DNA of 64,000 nucleotides from an uncultured Caldilinea sp. (GCF_937128415.1 NZ_CAKZMJ010000006.1:30001-94000); one strand, 5' to 3'; numbered from the stretch's first letter, positions 44,475-56,198 are shown. The notes: generated by a model from the letters alone, not told the origin. Translations and numbers: made by a program.

Positions 44475-45485
44475 TCACCCCATCATGCTGCGCACGGTCG
44501 CGGCAATTCGCTCGGCGCTCGGCAACACAAACTGTTCGAGCGGGCGACTGTACGGAATGGGCACGTCGGGCACCGCCAGGCGACGGATCGGTGCATCGAG
44601 ATAGTCGAGCGCCTCCTCGGCGACGATCGCAGCGATCTCTCCTGTCATGCCGAAACTGTGATAATCCTCATCCACGACCAGCAAGCGATGGGTCTTCTTG
44701 ACCGAATTCACCACCGCCTCCTTGTCGAGCGGCACCAGCGTGCGCAGGTCGATCACCTCCGCCTCGACACCCTCTTTCGCCAGCTCTTCAGCGGCGTCCA
44801 GAGCGCGATGCACCATCATCGCCAGGCTGACGATGGTCACATCTTTGCCCGTGCGTTTGACGTCGGCCTGGCCAAAAGGAATTGTATAGGGCGCTTCAGG
44901 CACCGGCGTCACCGAACGAGGGTGATATTTCATCCAGCCCAGGCCCATCAAACCTTTGTGGAAGAAATACATGACAGGGTTGTCGTCGCGGATCGCCGAG
45001 ATCATCAGCCCTTTGGCGTCGTAGGCGGTGGAGGGCACGACGATTTTCAACCCAGGCACATGGGCGAACAGACCATACAGACACTGGGAGTGTTGCGCAG
45101 CGTCGTTGTACCCGCCGCCGATGGCGGTTGTGAGCACGACAGGGTAGCGCGCATGGCCGCCGGACATGTAGGTGTTCTTGGCCAGATGGTTGTAGATTTG
45201 ATCCATGCAGACGCCGAAGAAATCCACGAACATCAGCTCGACGATCGGGCGCATTCCTTCAGCCGCGGCTCCGGTGGCGGCCCCGATGAACGCCGTCTCG
45301 GAAATCGGCGTGTCCATCACCCGCTCGGGGCCATATTTGTCGTACAACCCTTGCGTGGCGCCAAAGATGCCGCCATAGACGCCGACGTCCTCGCCCATCA
45401 CAAAAACGCGTTCGTCGCGCTCCATCTCCTGATCGATCGCCTCGGCGATCGCCTTGGCCATCGTCAATTCTCGTTCGTTTGTCAT
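44475..45485 (-). CDS. acoB: 2-oxoacid/acetoin dehydrogenase E1 beta subunit
   Basis: A 336-residue subunit of the thiamine-diphosphate-dependent decarboxylase/acetoin-cleaving component. The region FVMGEDVGVYGGIFGATQGL, DTPISETAFIGAATGAAAEG and PIVELMFVDFFGVCMDQI are standard for E1 beta, with Glu in VMGEDV contacting ThDP. It ends with PDVPIPYSRPLEQFVLPS. ATG 45485 has GGGAG eight bases upstream; an in-frame start 24 bases earlier is less likely. It sits between E1 alpha and E2. Confidence 0.94.
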   Translation of the reverse strand: MTNERELTMAKAIAEAIDQEMERDERVFVMGEDVGVYGGIFGATQGLYDKYGPERVMDTPISETAFIGAATGAAAEGMRPIVELMFVDFFGVCMDQIYNHLAKNTYMSGGHARYPVVLTTAIGGGYNDAAQHSQCLYGLFAHVPGLKIVVPSTAYDAKGLMISAIRDDNPVMYFFHKGLMGLGWMKYHPRSVTPVPEAPYTIPFGQADVKRTGKDVTIVSLAMMVHRALDAAEELAKEGVEAEVIDLRTLVPLDKEAVVNSVKKTHRLLVVDEDYHSFGMTGEIAAIVAEEALDYLDAPIRRLAVPDVPIPYSRPLEQFVLPSAERIAATVRSMMG

Positions 45486-45505
45486 CGTTGCATCTCCCTG
45501 TCGTT

Positions 45506-46495
45506 TCAAGATACAAACACATCTTCGAGCGCGCTTTCCGGCGCAGGATAGGGACTCTGACGCGCAAATGCGAAGGCGGCGTCGACGTCCGCCTTCGCGG
45601 CCTCACGCGCAGCATCCAGGTCGGACTGAGTCGCAAAGCCCTGTTCCAACAGTTGCTTTCCGAATCGCAGGATCGGATCGTTGGCGCGCAAGGTCGGCAC
45701 CTCGTCCTTGGGACGATACAGCTCCGGATCGCCCTGAAAGTGGCCGTAGAGGCGGTCGGTCTTCACCTCGATCAGGCTGGGGCCTTCGCCCCGTCGGGCG
45801 CGCTGCACCGCCTCTCCGACGACCTCGTAGACGGCCAACACGTCGTTTTCGTCTACGCGCACACCGGGAATGCCGTAGCCCGCTGCGCGCTGGCTGTTGT
45901 CGGGAATGGCGGTGGACTGGCGTTTGGAGACCGAGATCGCCCACGAGTTGTCCTCGATGATGAAGATCACCGGCAGCTTCCAGAGCGCAGCCAGATTCAG
46001 CGCTTCATGGAACGATCCTTGATTCGCCGCGCCTTCGCCGGCGAAGGCGACCGCCACCCAGTCCTTGCCCATCTTTTTGGCGGCGAGCGCGGCGCCGCAG
46101 GCGGGTGGGAAGCTGGCGCCGACGATGCCGCTGCAGCTGAACTTGTGTTCGACGTCGAAGAGATGCATGTGGCCGCCCTTCCCCTTGCCGAGGCCGGTCG
46201 CTTTGCCAAAGATCTCGGCGGCCAGCTTGTTTAGCTCGATGCCTTTGGCAATGGCAAAGTGATGCGGCCGATGCGTGCCGACAACGGTGTCCTCCTTGCG
46301 CAAATGCATGCACGCGCCGACGGCGACCGGCTCCTGTCCGGCGGCGAGATGCATCTCGCCCGGCACAGGTCCAGAGCCAATGTCAAACGCAGGCGTCTTT
46401 CCTTCCATGTAGGCGGCTGCCATCTCATCTTCAAAATGACGGATGGTCCACATCTGCCGATACATGGTCAGCAGTTGCTCTTTGGTCAGGTTCAT
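45506..46495 (-). CDS. acoA: 2-oxoacid/acetoin dehydrogenase E1 alpha subunit
   Basis: A 329-residue ThDP-binding subunit. The ThDP motif is AFAGEGAANQGSFHEALNLA with NSWAISV further on; MWTIRHFEDEMAAAYMEGKT at the start and TDRLYGHFQGDPELYRPKDE (the phosphorylation-loop region) are typical. The gene starts at ATG 46495: GGAGG lies six bases before it and directly abuts the ATG two codons upstream. It follows the acoX-like gene by 33 bases. Confidence 0.94.
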   Translation of the reverse strand: MNLTKEQLLTMYRQMWTIRHFEDEMAAAYMEGKTPAFDIGSGPVPGEMHLAAGQEPVAVGACMHLRKEDTVVGTHRPHHFAIAKGIELNKLAAEIFGKATGLGKGKGGHMHLFDVEHKFSCSGIVGASFPPACGAALAAKKMGKDWVAVAFAGEGAANQGSFHEALNLAALWKLPVIFIIEDNSWAISVSKRQSTAIPDNSQRAAGYGIPGVRVDENDVLAVYEVVGEAVQRARRGEGPSLIEVKTDRLYGHFQGDPELYRPKDEVPTLRANDPILRFGKQLLEQGFATQSDLDAAREAAKADVDAAFAFARQSPYPAPESALEDVFVS

Positions 46496-46528
46496 TTTCA
46501 TCCTCCACTTCTGAACATAGGGCCCATT

Positions 46529-47551
46529 TCACGAAGATCGCGATGCCTTCCCGTCGGTGGGGAGGGATTCACGGATAAAGGCGCCCACAGCAGCCGCATA
46601 GCTCAACGTCCGTCGAATCTCGATGACGCGCGGCCCAGAGGCGGTCACGCACAGTTCGATCGGCTCACCCGCCTTCAGCGTGACCTTGCGTTCGCCGTCG
46701 AGTGCAATGAGGGCGGGAGCGCAGTCCACCACGACGATGCGCTCTCCCAGCCGCACGCGGCGGTGCGCCGCCACCTTCACCGCATGGATCACGCCGGGCG
46801 CAACCGGCGCCAAGACTTCGCAGCCGCCCTCGCCCATCTCAACGTACAGGCCTTCGTCCGCGGCGAGCGGCGTCGCCTCCAAATAGCCGCCGATAGCCGA
46901 GAGGCCGATGTTCCAGGGTTCGGCGCGGGTGAACAAAGCCATTTTCACCTCGTCGAGGCGCCACACTGCGCGCGAGGCAATGAACCGTTCTCGATAAACG
47001 ACGGCGTCGACCAGAGCGATCTCTTCGAGCGTTCCTCCGCGCCACAGATCGATGCGCTTGGTGGAAGTCGTCGCTACTTCCAGAGGAACCACACCCATGG
47101 CCGTCAGCCCGGCGGCAAGGCCGGCAAGCGTGCCTTCGACCATGACCGGAAACGCGTTGTTGGTGCCGGTGGAGATCGGCATCAGGGGGATGGCGCCGCA
47201 CGCCTTTGCGACGGCGCGGTTGGTGCCATCGCCGCCAAGCGTGATCAGCGTGCGCGCGCCGGCTTCGACCATGCGGGCGGCGGCCTCGACGGAGTCGCCT
47301 TCCTCAAAGCGAGGCGACATTTCGACAAATCGCACCTCCAGATTGAGGCGCAGGGCGTCGAGCGCCTTCCGACCGATGCCGTAGGCGTCCGGCATGATCC
47401 AGGCCTTCCTCACGCCCACCGCCTCCAGCCCCATGAGGACGCGGCGCACGATGTTGACCTTCTCGTTATTGTCGAAGACCGATGCGTGCGCCACCAGACG
47501 GCGAATGTCACGACCGGCCGCTGGATTGGCAATGATGCCAACGACCGTCAT
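46529..47551 (-). CDS. acoX: AcoX-like NAD-kinase-family protein
   Basis: A 340-residue protein of the ATP-NAD kinase fold: GIIANPAAGRDIRRLVAHAS at the start, the GGDGTNR motif in LITLGGDGTNRAVAKACG and LMPISTGTNNAFPV. AcoX proteins, of unknown but NAD-kinase-like activity, are encoded as the first gene of acetoin operons (acoXABC), and this position is preserved here. That order is the main reason for assigning the operon to acetoin rather than pyruvate. A good promoter lies 100-130 bases upstream. Confidence 0.85.
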   Translation of the reverse strand: MTVVGIIANPAAGRDIRRLVAHASVFDNNEKVNIVRRVLMGLEAVGVRKAWIMPDAYGIGRKALDALRLNLEVRFVEMSPRFEEGDSVEAAARMVEAGARTLITLGGDGTNRAVAKACGAIPLMPISTGTNNAFPVMVEGTLAGLAAGLTAMGVVPLEVATTSTKRIDLWRGGTLEEIALVDAVVYRERFIASRAVWRLDEVKMALFTRAEPWNIGLSAIGGYLEATPLAADEGLYVEMGEGGCEVLAPVAPGVIHAVKVAAHRRVRLGERIVVVDCAPALIALDGERKVTLKAGEPIELCVTASGPRVIEIRRTLSYAAAVGAFIRESLPTDGKASRSS

Positions 47552-47573
47552 GTCTTTAAACTTTCTTTATCAG

Positions 47574-47587
47574 GCCCGGCGCCGGGC
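47574..47587. promoter_or_regulatory. 14-base GC palindrome in the acoX leader
   Basis: GCCCGGCGCCGGGC, a perfect palindrome 22 bases before the acoX start codon, in the untranslated leader. It could be a protein-binding site, as it has no loop to form a good RNA hairpin. Confidence 0.4.
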
Positions 47588-47652
47588 AGCATCGCTGCGC
47601 TCAACGATGACCGGGCGGTTCAATTGCGTAGTGCGGATGCGGGAATTTTTTC

Positions 47653-47682
47653 ATTGTAATGATGGCAAAAGGGGATTGTCAA
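47653..47682 (-). promoter_or_regulatory. Promoter of the acoXABC operon
   Basis: Minus strand TTGACA (47682-47677), 18 bases, TACAAT (47658-47653). The form is sigma-70 type, unlike the sigma-54 promoters of aco operons in Proteobacteria. Confidence 0.7.
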
Positions 47683-47780
47683 ATCTGGAAAGAGATATAA
47701 AAACGGGATGGCGCCTGAATCTATTACTGCCGCCCACGAAGCAACCTTTGAAGCGCATCGACCTGATTAACCTTGACTAC

Positions 47781-47834
47781 ACCTAATAAGAGACCTAATA
47801 GGAGGGACCTAACATGAGGAATCTAACATAAGGG
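47781..47834. repeat. Four degenerate tandem repeats upstream of the aco promoter
   Basis: Four units of 12-14 bases follow one another: ACCTAATAAGAG, ACCTAATAGGAGGG, ACCTAACATGAGGA, ATCTAACATAAGGG. On the minus strand each reads around TTAGGT. They lie just downstream of the GH116 stop and about 100 bases upstream of the acoX -35 box, so they may bind an activator; alternatively they are a simple-sequence relic. Confidence 0.6.
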
Positions 47835-47837
47835 CAG

Positions 47838-50477
<2,640 letters not shown>

Positions 50478-50516
50478 GGAGAGCCTCGTCTGCTTGCTGG
50501 TATAAAAAGTTTTGTT

Positions 50517-51587
50517 TCACATTCGATGCGTCGGTTGAGGCGCCGACGGATGAAAACATTCGAAGCGAGTAAATTTGTATGCAAATTCTGGGAAGGGAGA
50601 CAGTTCCGCAAAAACGTGGCGCACAACGTTTTCCAATAAAACAGGAGACGATTGTACGCGAGCGTTGAACACGAACGTCAACCGAGAGGCGTTTTGCCCC
50701 GTCGATTTCGAATCCCATCGAACCGGACCTCCAGATTCGGTGAGGCTCGCCTTGTAGCTTTCATTGTTTTCCGTGCGAAAATAGATTTTCAAATGGGCTA
50801 TTGGCGCGTTATAGGCGCTCAGAGCGTTATCCATCATATGCAGGAAATGGGTGGCCCAGTTGCATGGAGAAAACTTCTGATTCGACGTAAGTTCGCCAAC
50901 TGCATTCAGCCACCCCAGAGCGGCTTCCCCTGCTGCATATGTTGCATAGTCGACATCGAGTCTTTTGGCGGCGCCGGTGGTTGAAGTGAGCGCAAAATCC
51001 AGCCACGCGTCCACGCCTTCACCGGTTACGGCGGAAAGAGGAAAAATTTTATCGACGCCGTATCTTTCGGCCAGAACTTGGAATGATTCTCTTGTTTCTG
51101 CAGCCGCCGGAACGTCCTGTTTTGTCAAAACGAGCACTTCAGCTTCATGGAGCTGCTGACGAAACAGATAGTGAACTTCGCCGGAGAAACGTTCGATGTT
51201 GCGCAAAGGGTCATACGCTACCGTGAGGGGAGCGATGTGATAGGTCGAAGCGCGTTGCGCAAGCAATGGGCGAATTACGGTGGAGAGGATATCCGTACAA
51301 CTTCCAACAGCCTCGGCAAATATAACGTCGGGGCTCACCTGACAGACCATCTCATCTAGCGCCTTCAGGAGGTCTGGGTATCGACAACAAAAACATCCTC
51401 CCCCCACTTCGGCGACGGCAAGCGGGGCTTGCCTGAGCAAAGCTGTGTCGACCAATTCACTCCCTTGATCGTTTGTGATGAGCCCAACACAGAACCCGCG
51501 CGATATCAATTTTTGAGCGGATGTCAACGCTAAGGTTGTCTTCCCAGCACCTAAAAATCCACCGAGTAAAATCAAATGAGGCGCCAT
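50517..51587 (-). CDS. CobW/COG0523-family G3E GTPase
   Basis: A 356-residue GTPase of the metallochaperone family. P-loop LGGFLGAGKTTLAL (residues 6-19), the metal-binding GGGCFCCRYPDLLKAL (variant of GCxCC), a switch with VIFAEAVGSCTDI, and G4-like VLTKQDV are visible; the C-terminal half (TFVFNARVQSSPVLLENVVR) is weaker than usual for CobW_C. COG0523 proteins hand zinc, cobalt or iron to client proteins. Its place between sugar permease and glycosidase is unusual and may mean that a protein of this operon needs a metal. ATG 51587 is preferred over an in-frame TTG at 51611. Confidence 0.85.
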   Translation of the reverse strand: MAPHLILLGGFLGAGKTTLALTSAQKLISRGFCVGLITNDQGSELVDTALLRQAPLAVAEVGGGCFCCRYPDLLKALDEMVCQVSPDVIFAEAVGSCTDILSTVIRPLLAQRASTYHIAPLTVAYDPLRNIERFSGEVHYLFRQQLHEAEVLVLTKQDVPAAAETRESFQVLAERYGVDKIFPLSAVTGEGVDAWLDFALTSTTGAAKRLDVDYATYAAGEAALGWLNAVGELTSNQKFSPCNWATHFLHMMDNALSAYNAPIAHLKIYFRTENNESYKASLTESGGPVRWDSKSTGQNASRLTFVFNARVQSSPVLLENVVRHVFAELSPFPEFAYKFTRFECFHPSAPQPTHRM

Positions 51588-51697
51588 GTTAAGATGAGCT
51601 TTTGATTTCAAAAAATGAGGAAGGGCATCCGCCTGTGTTCTCAGGAGACGTCAAGCCTTACTCTCGTGAGGACAATATCAGCCATCCTCTTTTACAT

Positions 51698-52588
51698 TCA
51701 CCCTTTTAGACCGGTGACCGCTATCCCTCGAATCACAAAGCGCTGAGCCATTAAGAAAAAGAGAAGCACAGGTAAAATCGAAATCATGACCGCTGCAAGC
51801 ACATGAGCGCGGTTGCCCGTTCCCATGTAACCGCTCAACATCACAATTGCAATTGGAAAGGTGTAGTTGTCCCAACTTCGTAAGTAGAGGATTGGCCCTA
51901 AAAAGTTATTCCACGAACCCAGGAACGTAAAGATTGCCAGCGCCGACAAGGCTGGGCCTACAAGCGGCAAGGCAATCTGCCAGTACATTCTCCAATAGCC
52001 GGCTCCGTCAATTTTGGCGGCGTCGAACAATTCAGAGGGAATCCCCATAAATGCTTGCCGCAGCAGAAAAACGCCGAAAGCGCTTGTTGTGGCGGGCAAA
52101 ATCAAAGCCCAGTGACTATCCAAGAGGCCGAGCATTCGGATTAGAATAAACGTGGGGATCATGATAACCGTCGCCGGAACCATGAGCGACGAGAGAAAAA
52201 GAAAGAAAATAAGATCGCGTCCCGGATAGCGAAGGCGTGCAAATGAGAAAGCCGCCATCGAGCAAGTGAGCAACTGCGCCAAAGTTGTAATCAGCGCAAT
52301 TTTTAGGCTATTCCAGAAGAAAAGCAGAAAATTGATCTGCGGTGAATTGATCACAGCGAGATAATTCTGCCAATGGAAAGATGTAGGCCAGAAATCCGGC
52401 GGCAATTTGAAAGATTCCGAAGGATTGCGAAGCGATGTGGCGAGAATCCAGCTGATCGGTGCGAATTCAATAATCGCCATCACGATTAAAAAGGTCCATA
52501 TGACGGTCTCCCCCAGAAAAACTCGGAACGTCTGAAAAAATCTCGAAATTCTGGAAAGATGGGGTGAAGCATCCTGGAGCATCGACAT
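51698..52588 (-). CDS. Carbohydrate ABC transporter permease, MalG type
   Basis: A 296-residue inner-membrane permease with six helices. The EAA loop reads QAFMGIPSELFDAAKIDGAG, which docks onto a MalK-type ATPase, and the ending FVIRGIAVTGLKG is normal for the MalG/UgpE subfamily. No ATPase gene is present in this operon, so a shared MsmK/UgpC-type ATPase elsewhere must energise it. It lies 21 bases after the MalF-type permease. Confidence 0.94.
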   Translation of the reverse strand: MSMLQDASPHLSRISRFFQTFRVFLGETVIWTFLIVMAIIEFAPISWILATSLRNPSESFKLPPDFWPTSFHWQNYLAVINSPQINFLLFFWNSLKIALITTLAQLLTCSMAAFSFARLRYPGRDLIFFLFLSSLMVPATVIMIPTFILIRMLGLLDSHWALILPATTSAFGVFLLRQAFMGIPSELFDAAKIDGAGYWRMYWQIALPLVGPALSALAIFTFLGSWNNFLGPILYLRSWDNYTFPIAIVMLSGYMGTGNRAHVLAAVMISILPVLLFFLMAQRFVIRGIAVTGLKG

Positions 52589-52609
52589 GGGAAACTCACT
52601 TTCCAGGCG

Positions 52610-53560
52610 TCAATCGTAATGCACCCAACGACGAGAGAGACGAAACTGAAGCAATGTTAAAACGACCAGTATCGCAAACAGCGTCAATGAAACTGCGGCG
52701 GCGTACCCCATCTCAAATCGTTTAAAGCCAATTTCATAGACATAAAGCACAATCAATCGGGTTGCATCTCCAGGGCCTCCGCCGGTTAGCACCCAAACGT
52801 TGTCGAAGACTTGGGCTGCTCCAATAATCGAGATAATGATTGCGAAGAAAGCCGTCGGAGAAATTAAGGGCAAAGTGATATAACGTACTCGTTGCAGTTG
52901 ACTGGCCCCGTCGATTGCAGCGGCTTCGTATAAGACTTCCGGAATCGCCTGCAAGCCCGCCAAATAGATGACCATGAGAAAACCACACGCGCGCCACACA
53001 TCGAACATGACAACCGAAACCATCGCCCACGAGGAACTGCTCAGCCAGGGCACCGGCGGCAATCCCACCTGTTGCAACAAATAGTTGACCACACCTCGAT
53101 CCTGAGTCAGCAGAAAATTCCAGACCAAAGCCAGGGAAGCGGTCGTCGTAAGCACGGGGAAGAACAACGCTGTACGGAGTAGATATTTGATAATCGAAGG
53201 CATGGCGCGGTTGACGCCCATCGCCAGCAACAGTCCGAGTAGGTTGTTGAAAAATGTGGCGAACACTACGAACCGGAAAGTGTTCCAATACACCTGTTGC
53301 AGACGCCCATCCCTGGATAATTGACTTAGATTTTCAAAGCCGTTCCATGAAGGCGGAGAAAGCACGTCATATCGCATGAAAACAAGAACAAATGAGGCCA
53401 GAATGGGCACGACAAGAAAAATAAACAATGAGATGAACGCCGGAGCAATGAAAAGATAGCCGGCTACAATCTCTTGCACTCGATTCGTCGACCACCTGGA
53501 GATAGTATGGTTTTTCTTCGATACAGAAGCGTCGCACCGATGATCTGCTGTAGTCGCCAA
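52610..53560 (-). CDS. Carbohydrate ABC transporter permease, MalF/UgpA type
   Basis: A 316-residue permease with six helices (AYLFIAPAFISLFIFLVVPI, in the first) and the EAA loop LQAIPEVLYEAAAIDGASQL. The segment VWVLTGGGPGDATRLIVLYVYE is typical for this subfamily. It pairs with the MalG-type partner and receives sugar from the lipoprotein encoded upstream, from which it is separated by a large hairpin. ATG 53560 has no strong ribosome site of its own but lies just after that hairpin. Confidence 0.94.
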   Translation of the reverse strand: MATTADHRCDASVSKKNHTISRWSTNRVQEIVAGYLFIAPAFISLFIFLVVPILASFVLVFMRYDVLSPPSWNGFENLSQLSRDGRLQQVYWNTFRFVVFATFFNNLLGLLLAMGVNRAMPSIIKYLLRTALFFPVLTTTASLALVWNFLLTQDRGVVNYLLQQVGLPPVPWLSSSSWAMVSVVMFDVWRACGFLMVIYLAGLQAIPEVLYEAAAIDGASQLQRVRYITLPLISPTAFFAIIISIIGAAQVFDNVWVLTGGGPGDATRLIVLYVYEIGFKRFEMGYAAAVSLTLFAILVVLTLLQFRLSRRWVHYD

Positions 53561-53613
53561 GTTCCTTCCCCCTTTTGGAGAATTTGCATTCTCTCCAAAT
53601 GCGAAGCAGCCCT

Positions 53614-53678
53614 ATGCTCTGGCGCATGCATCGTTGCTACTCTTGCAGCAAAAAATTCGATGCAGTGCGCCAGAGCAT
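53614..53678 (-). repeat. Large intercistronic hairpin between binding-protein and permease genes
   Basis: ATGCTCTGGCGCATGCATCG (53614-53633) pairs with 53658-53678 (CGATGCA-G-TGCGCCAGAGCAT), 20 pairs with one bulged G. The loop holds a smaller TTGCT/AGCAA stem. In sugar ABC operons such a structure after the binding-protein cistron usually protects its message and keeps permease levels lower. Confidence 0.8.
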
Positions 53679-53694
53679 CAAGACAAGTCGAGCC

Positions 53695-55101
53695 CTACTG
53701 GTTGCATCCGCACGCCATAGCAAGAGTGCCAAGACCTGCGCTGGCGAAGGAAGCTCTTCCTGCCTGCAATTTCTCCATCTCTGCTGTCACCTCTGCGTGC
53801 GCTGCGATGAGAGCCTCCTCCACGCTCTTTTCACCGTTCCAAATTGTCTGATAGTGACGATTCAGAATCGGGTCAATGATGTTGAAGTTCTTAGGGGAGG
53901 GCACCGTCTTGGCAAAATCTAGCGACTCATAGAAGATTGCGGTGTTCGGCGGTCCATATTCGGCGAAGATAGGCATTTCGGCCACCGATCGAAGGGCAGG
54001 GATATTGCCGCCAGCCTTCGTCATATCAATCGACGCATCCTTGTTGGATAGAAACTTCACGACGGTCCATGCCTCATCCGGGGTTTTCGTGGAGGTGGAG
54101 ATTCCCCAACCATCGGTCCCCACCACAGTTTTGAACGGCCCAGAGCGATGGGGCTGATATTGCAGATCGTAGGTGGTGAAGCCTTCGTTGAGAGAGCCAG
54201 AGATGCACCATCGCCCACAGGTGCGCATCACAAGGTGGCCAGCGTGAAATTGCGCCCACTCCTCCCATCCCTGTGGATTGGGCGAAACTCTATATTTCAG
54301 GATCAGATCCGCCAAAAATTGCAGCGTTTCAGCCACCTTGGGATCCATCAGGTTCGATGCAGTCCATGAATCATTCAACGGAGACGTATCATTGTTGAAA
54401 TACCAGGCCGCCATGCCGAACATGCCAGAGCCCCAGAAGGAGTAGGCATAACGATCATCCGCCCCTCCTGTGACCCTTGCAACCTTCAGGCAGACCTCCA
54501 GAAAATCTTCCCATGTCCAATCTTTAGACGGAGGATCAATGCCTTCCTCCTCAAAAATTTTCGTGTTGTAGTACAACACCATGTTGTTCCAGGAGAAAGG
54601 ATACTCCATCTGCTTCCCATCCACCTGCAGCATCTCTCGCAGCACGGGGTGGATGTCGGTTTCCAAAATCTCTTTTTCGGCGGGATCCGCCAGGAAGTAA
54701 TCATCGAGCGGCATCAAAATCTTTTTATCAGTTAGCAGCCCCAGTCCTTCAACCGCGATCATGATCACATCCAATTGCTCTCCACCGGCGATTTGAGTGA
54801 CGATGCGATCCGAGTAGCCCGCCCAACCGCCTTCGCTGATATTGGTTTGGGTGATCATCAAATCGATGTCCGGCAACTGCTCAACTGCGCGCTTCATGGC
54901 CGGCTCCCATTGGCTGATCGGCATCTGAGTGGTGGCGATAATCCGCACTTTTGCCTTTGATGGAGCGGGCTCTTCAGCGGTGGGCAGTGCTCCTGGGGCG
55001 CACGCCGCAAGCAATGCCCCGGCTGAAGCCATAGCAGTCCAACGCAACAACTCCCGACGACTCATTGCAACTCCAAAAATTGACTCCCCGCGAGTAGACA
55101 T
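53695..55101 (-). CDS. Sugar ABC transporter substrate-binding lipoprotein
   Basis: A 468-residue extracellular solute-binding protein (family 1). Its N-terminus combines a twin-arginine motif SRRELLRWTAMASAGALL with the lipobox LLAAC, so it is probably a Tat-exported lipoprotein. The body has features of the MalE-like fold such as WNNMVLYYNTKIFEEEGIDP (hinge strand) and VVGTDGWGISTSTKTPDEAW with WTVVKFLSNKDA. It is the first structural gene after lacI and lies 65 bases from it. AAAGGAGGA precedes ATG 55101. Substrate is likely a beta-glucoside because of the GH116 gene. Confidence 0.93.
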   Translation of the reverse strand: MSTRGESIFGVAMSRRELLRWTAMASAGALLAACAPGALPTAEEPAPSKAKVRIIATTQMPISQWEPAMKRAVEQLPDIDLMITQTNISEGGWAGYSDRIVTQIAGGEQLDVIMIAVEGLGLLTDKKILMPLDDYFLADPAEKEILETDIHPVLREMLQVDGKQMEYPFSWNNMVLYYNTKIFEEEGIDPPSKDWTWEDFLEVCLKVARVTGGADDRYAYSFWGSGMFGMAAWYFNNDTSPLNDSWTASNLMDPKVAETLQFLADLILKYRVSPNPQGWEEWAQFHAGHLVMRTCGRWCISGSLNEGFTTYDLQYQPHRSGPFKTVVGTDGWGISTSTKTPDEAWTVVKFLSNKDASIDMTKAGGNIPALRSVAEMPIFAEYGPPNTAIFYESLDFAKTVPSPKNFNIIDPILNRHYQTIWNGEKSVEEALIAAHAEVTAEMEKLQAGRASFASAGLGTLAMACGCNQ

Positions 55102-55166
55102 GGTGGCGTCCTCCTTTGAAAAAGCTATTGAGAAGTGAAATACAAAACGCACCGAAAATCCGCCGA

Positions 55167-56198
55167 CTATTTCTTGTTCCCCTGCGTGGAGGCCCGGACA
55201 ACCAACTCACAGGGGATCAACGAGCGCACAGGGATTGCCGGCTCTCCTTCCATTTGCGCCATCAGCATTTCAAACGCAATGAGCCCCATTTCCTCGCGCG
55301 GGTAATGGACTGAGGTCAGGGGAGGCGTAGCAAACTCAGCGTTCGTTTGATCATCAAAGCCGATCAGCGCGATATCTTCAGGCACCCGCAGGCCGGCTTC
55401 TTTGATTGCTTCCAGGGCGCCTAGCGCAGCTCGATCGCTTACAGCAAACACCGCCGTAGGGGGTTCCGGCAGCTTCAACAATTCCTTCATCTCTCGATAT
55501 CCCTTTTGAGGATAGCCGCTCGATATTGAAGGTTGCCGATACTCCGGAGGGATCGGGACGCCTAACTCCTCCGCCGCCCGCAACGCACCCCACCGACGAT
55601 CCACCAGGGTTCTATATTTGTGCGGGCCTTCAATCAAGGCAATTCGCCGATGTCCTAGCTCAACGAGATGTTTGTATGCACAATATCCACCCCACTCGTT
55701 ATCCGGAACAACAGAGTTTACAGGCAGACCCGGAATGTAAGTGTCAACCAGAACCAGGGGGATATTGCTTTCAACTAATTTCTCCGCGAGGGCGTCGTTC
55801 TCCGGACATCCCCCTAAAATAATCACGCCCTGGGGTTGTTGCTCTCGGACCGACTGGGGCAATTCACCCTTTTGCACGGTGGCGAGAAGCATCCCCAAAC
55901 CATGTTGGCGCGCCTGCGCTTCAAGCGTGCGAATAATGGCGCCATATACGGTCTCAGGAAACGCCGACAACGACAGCTCTTCCATGATTAAGGCAAAAAG
56001 CTTTGAACGCGCGCCATTGCCGGCGCGCAAACGTGGAACATACCCCAACCTGGCGGCTGCTTCAGCGATTCGCTCTCGCGTAGCGGAAGCCACTCTCTCA
56101 GGGGATTGGAAAGCAAGGGAAACGGTGGATATCGAAACCCCTGCCTCCTCCGCCACATCGCGAATTGTGATTCGCGATGTCCGTTCGGATGCACTCAT
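55167..56198 (-). CDS. LacI-family transcriptional regulator
   Basis: A 343-residue repressor of the sugar operon. It begins with the LacI helix-turn-helix TIRDVAEEAGVSISTVSLAF, a hinge helix and a periplasmic-binding-like sensor domain (FALIMEELS, LVDTYIPGLPVNSVVPDNEW, LIGFDDQTNAEFATPPLTSV). It is encoded first in the operon, so it would be autoregulated. A near-perfect promoter is directly upstream, with palindromes around the -35 box that are candidate operators. Confidence 0.94.
   Translation of the reverse strand: MSASERTSRITIRDVAEEAGVSISTVSLAFQSPERVASATRERIAEAAARLGYVPRLRAGNGARSKLFALIMEELSLSAFPETVYGAIIRTLEAQARQHGLGMLLATVQKGELPQSVREQQPQGVIILGGCPENDALAEKLVESNIPLVLVDTYIPGLPVNSVVPDNEWGGYCAYKHLVELGHRRIALIEGPHKYRTLVDRRWGALRAAEELGVPIPPEYRQPSISSGYPQKGYREMKELLKLPEPPTAVFAVSDRAALGALEAIKEAGLRVPEDIALIGFDDQTNAEFATPPLTSVHYPREEMGLIAFEMLMAQMEGEPAIPVRSLIPCELVVRASTQGNKK

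Noticed and set aside
46259..47659. 466-codon plus-strand frame opposite acoX/acoA
   Set aside because: Shadow of two recognised genes, no motif and no ribosome site.
47781..47834. Possible CRISPR-like repeats
   Set aside because: Units are only 12-14 bases, degenerate, and without spacers, so it is a short tandem repeat and not an array.
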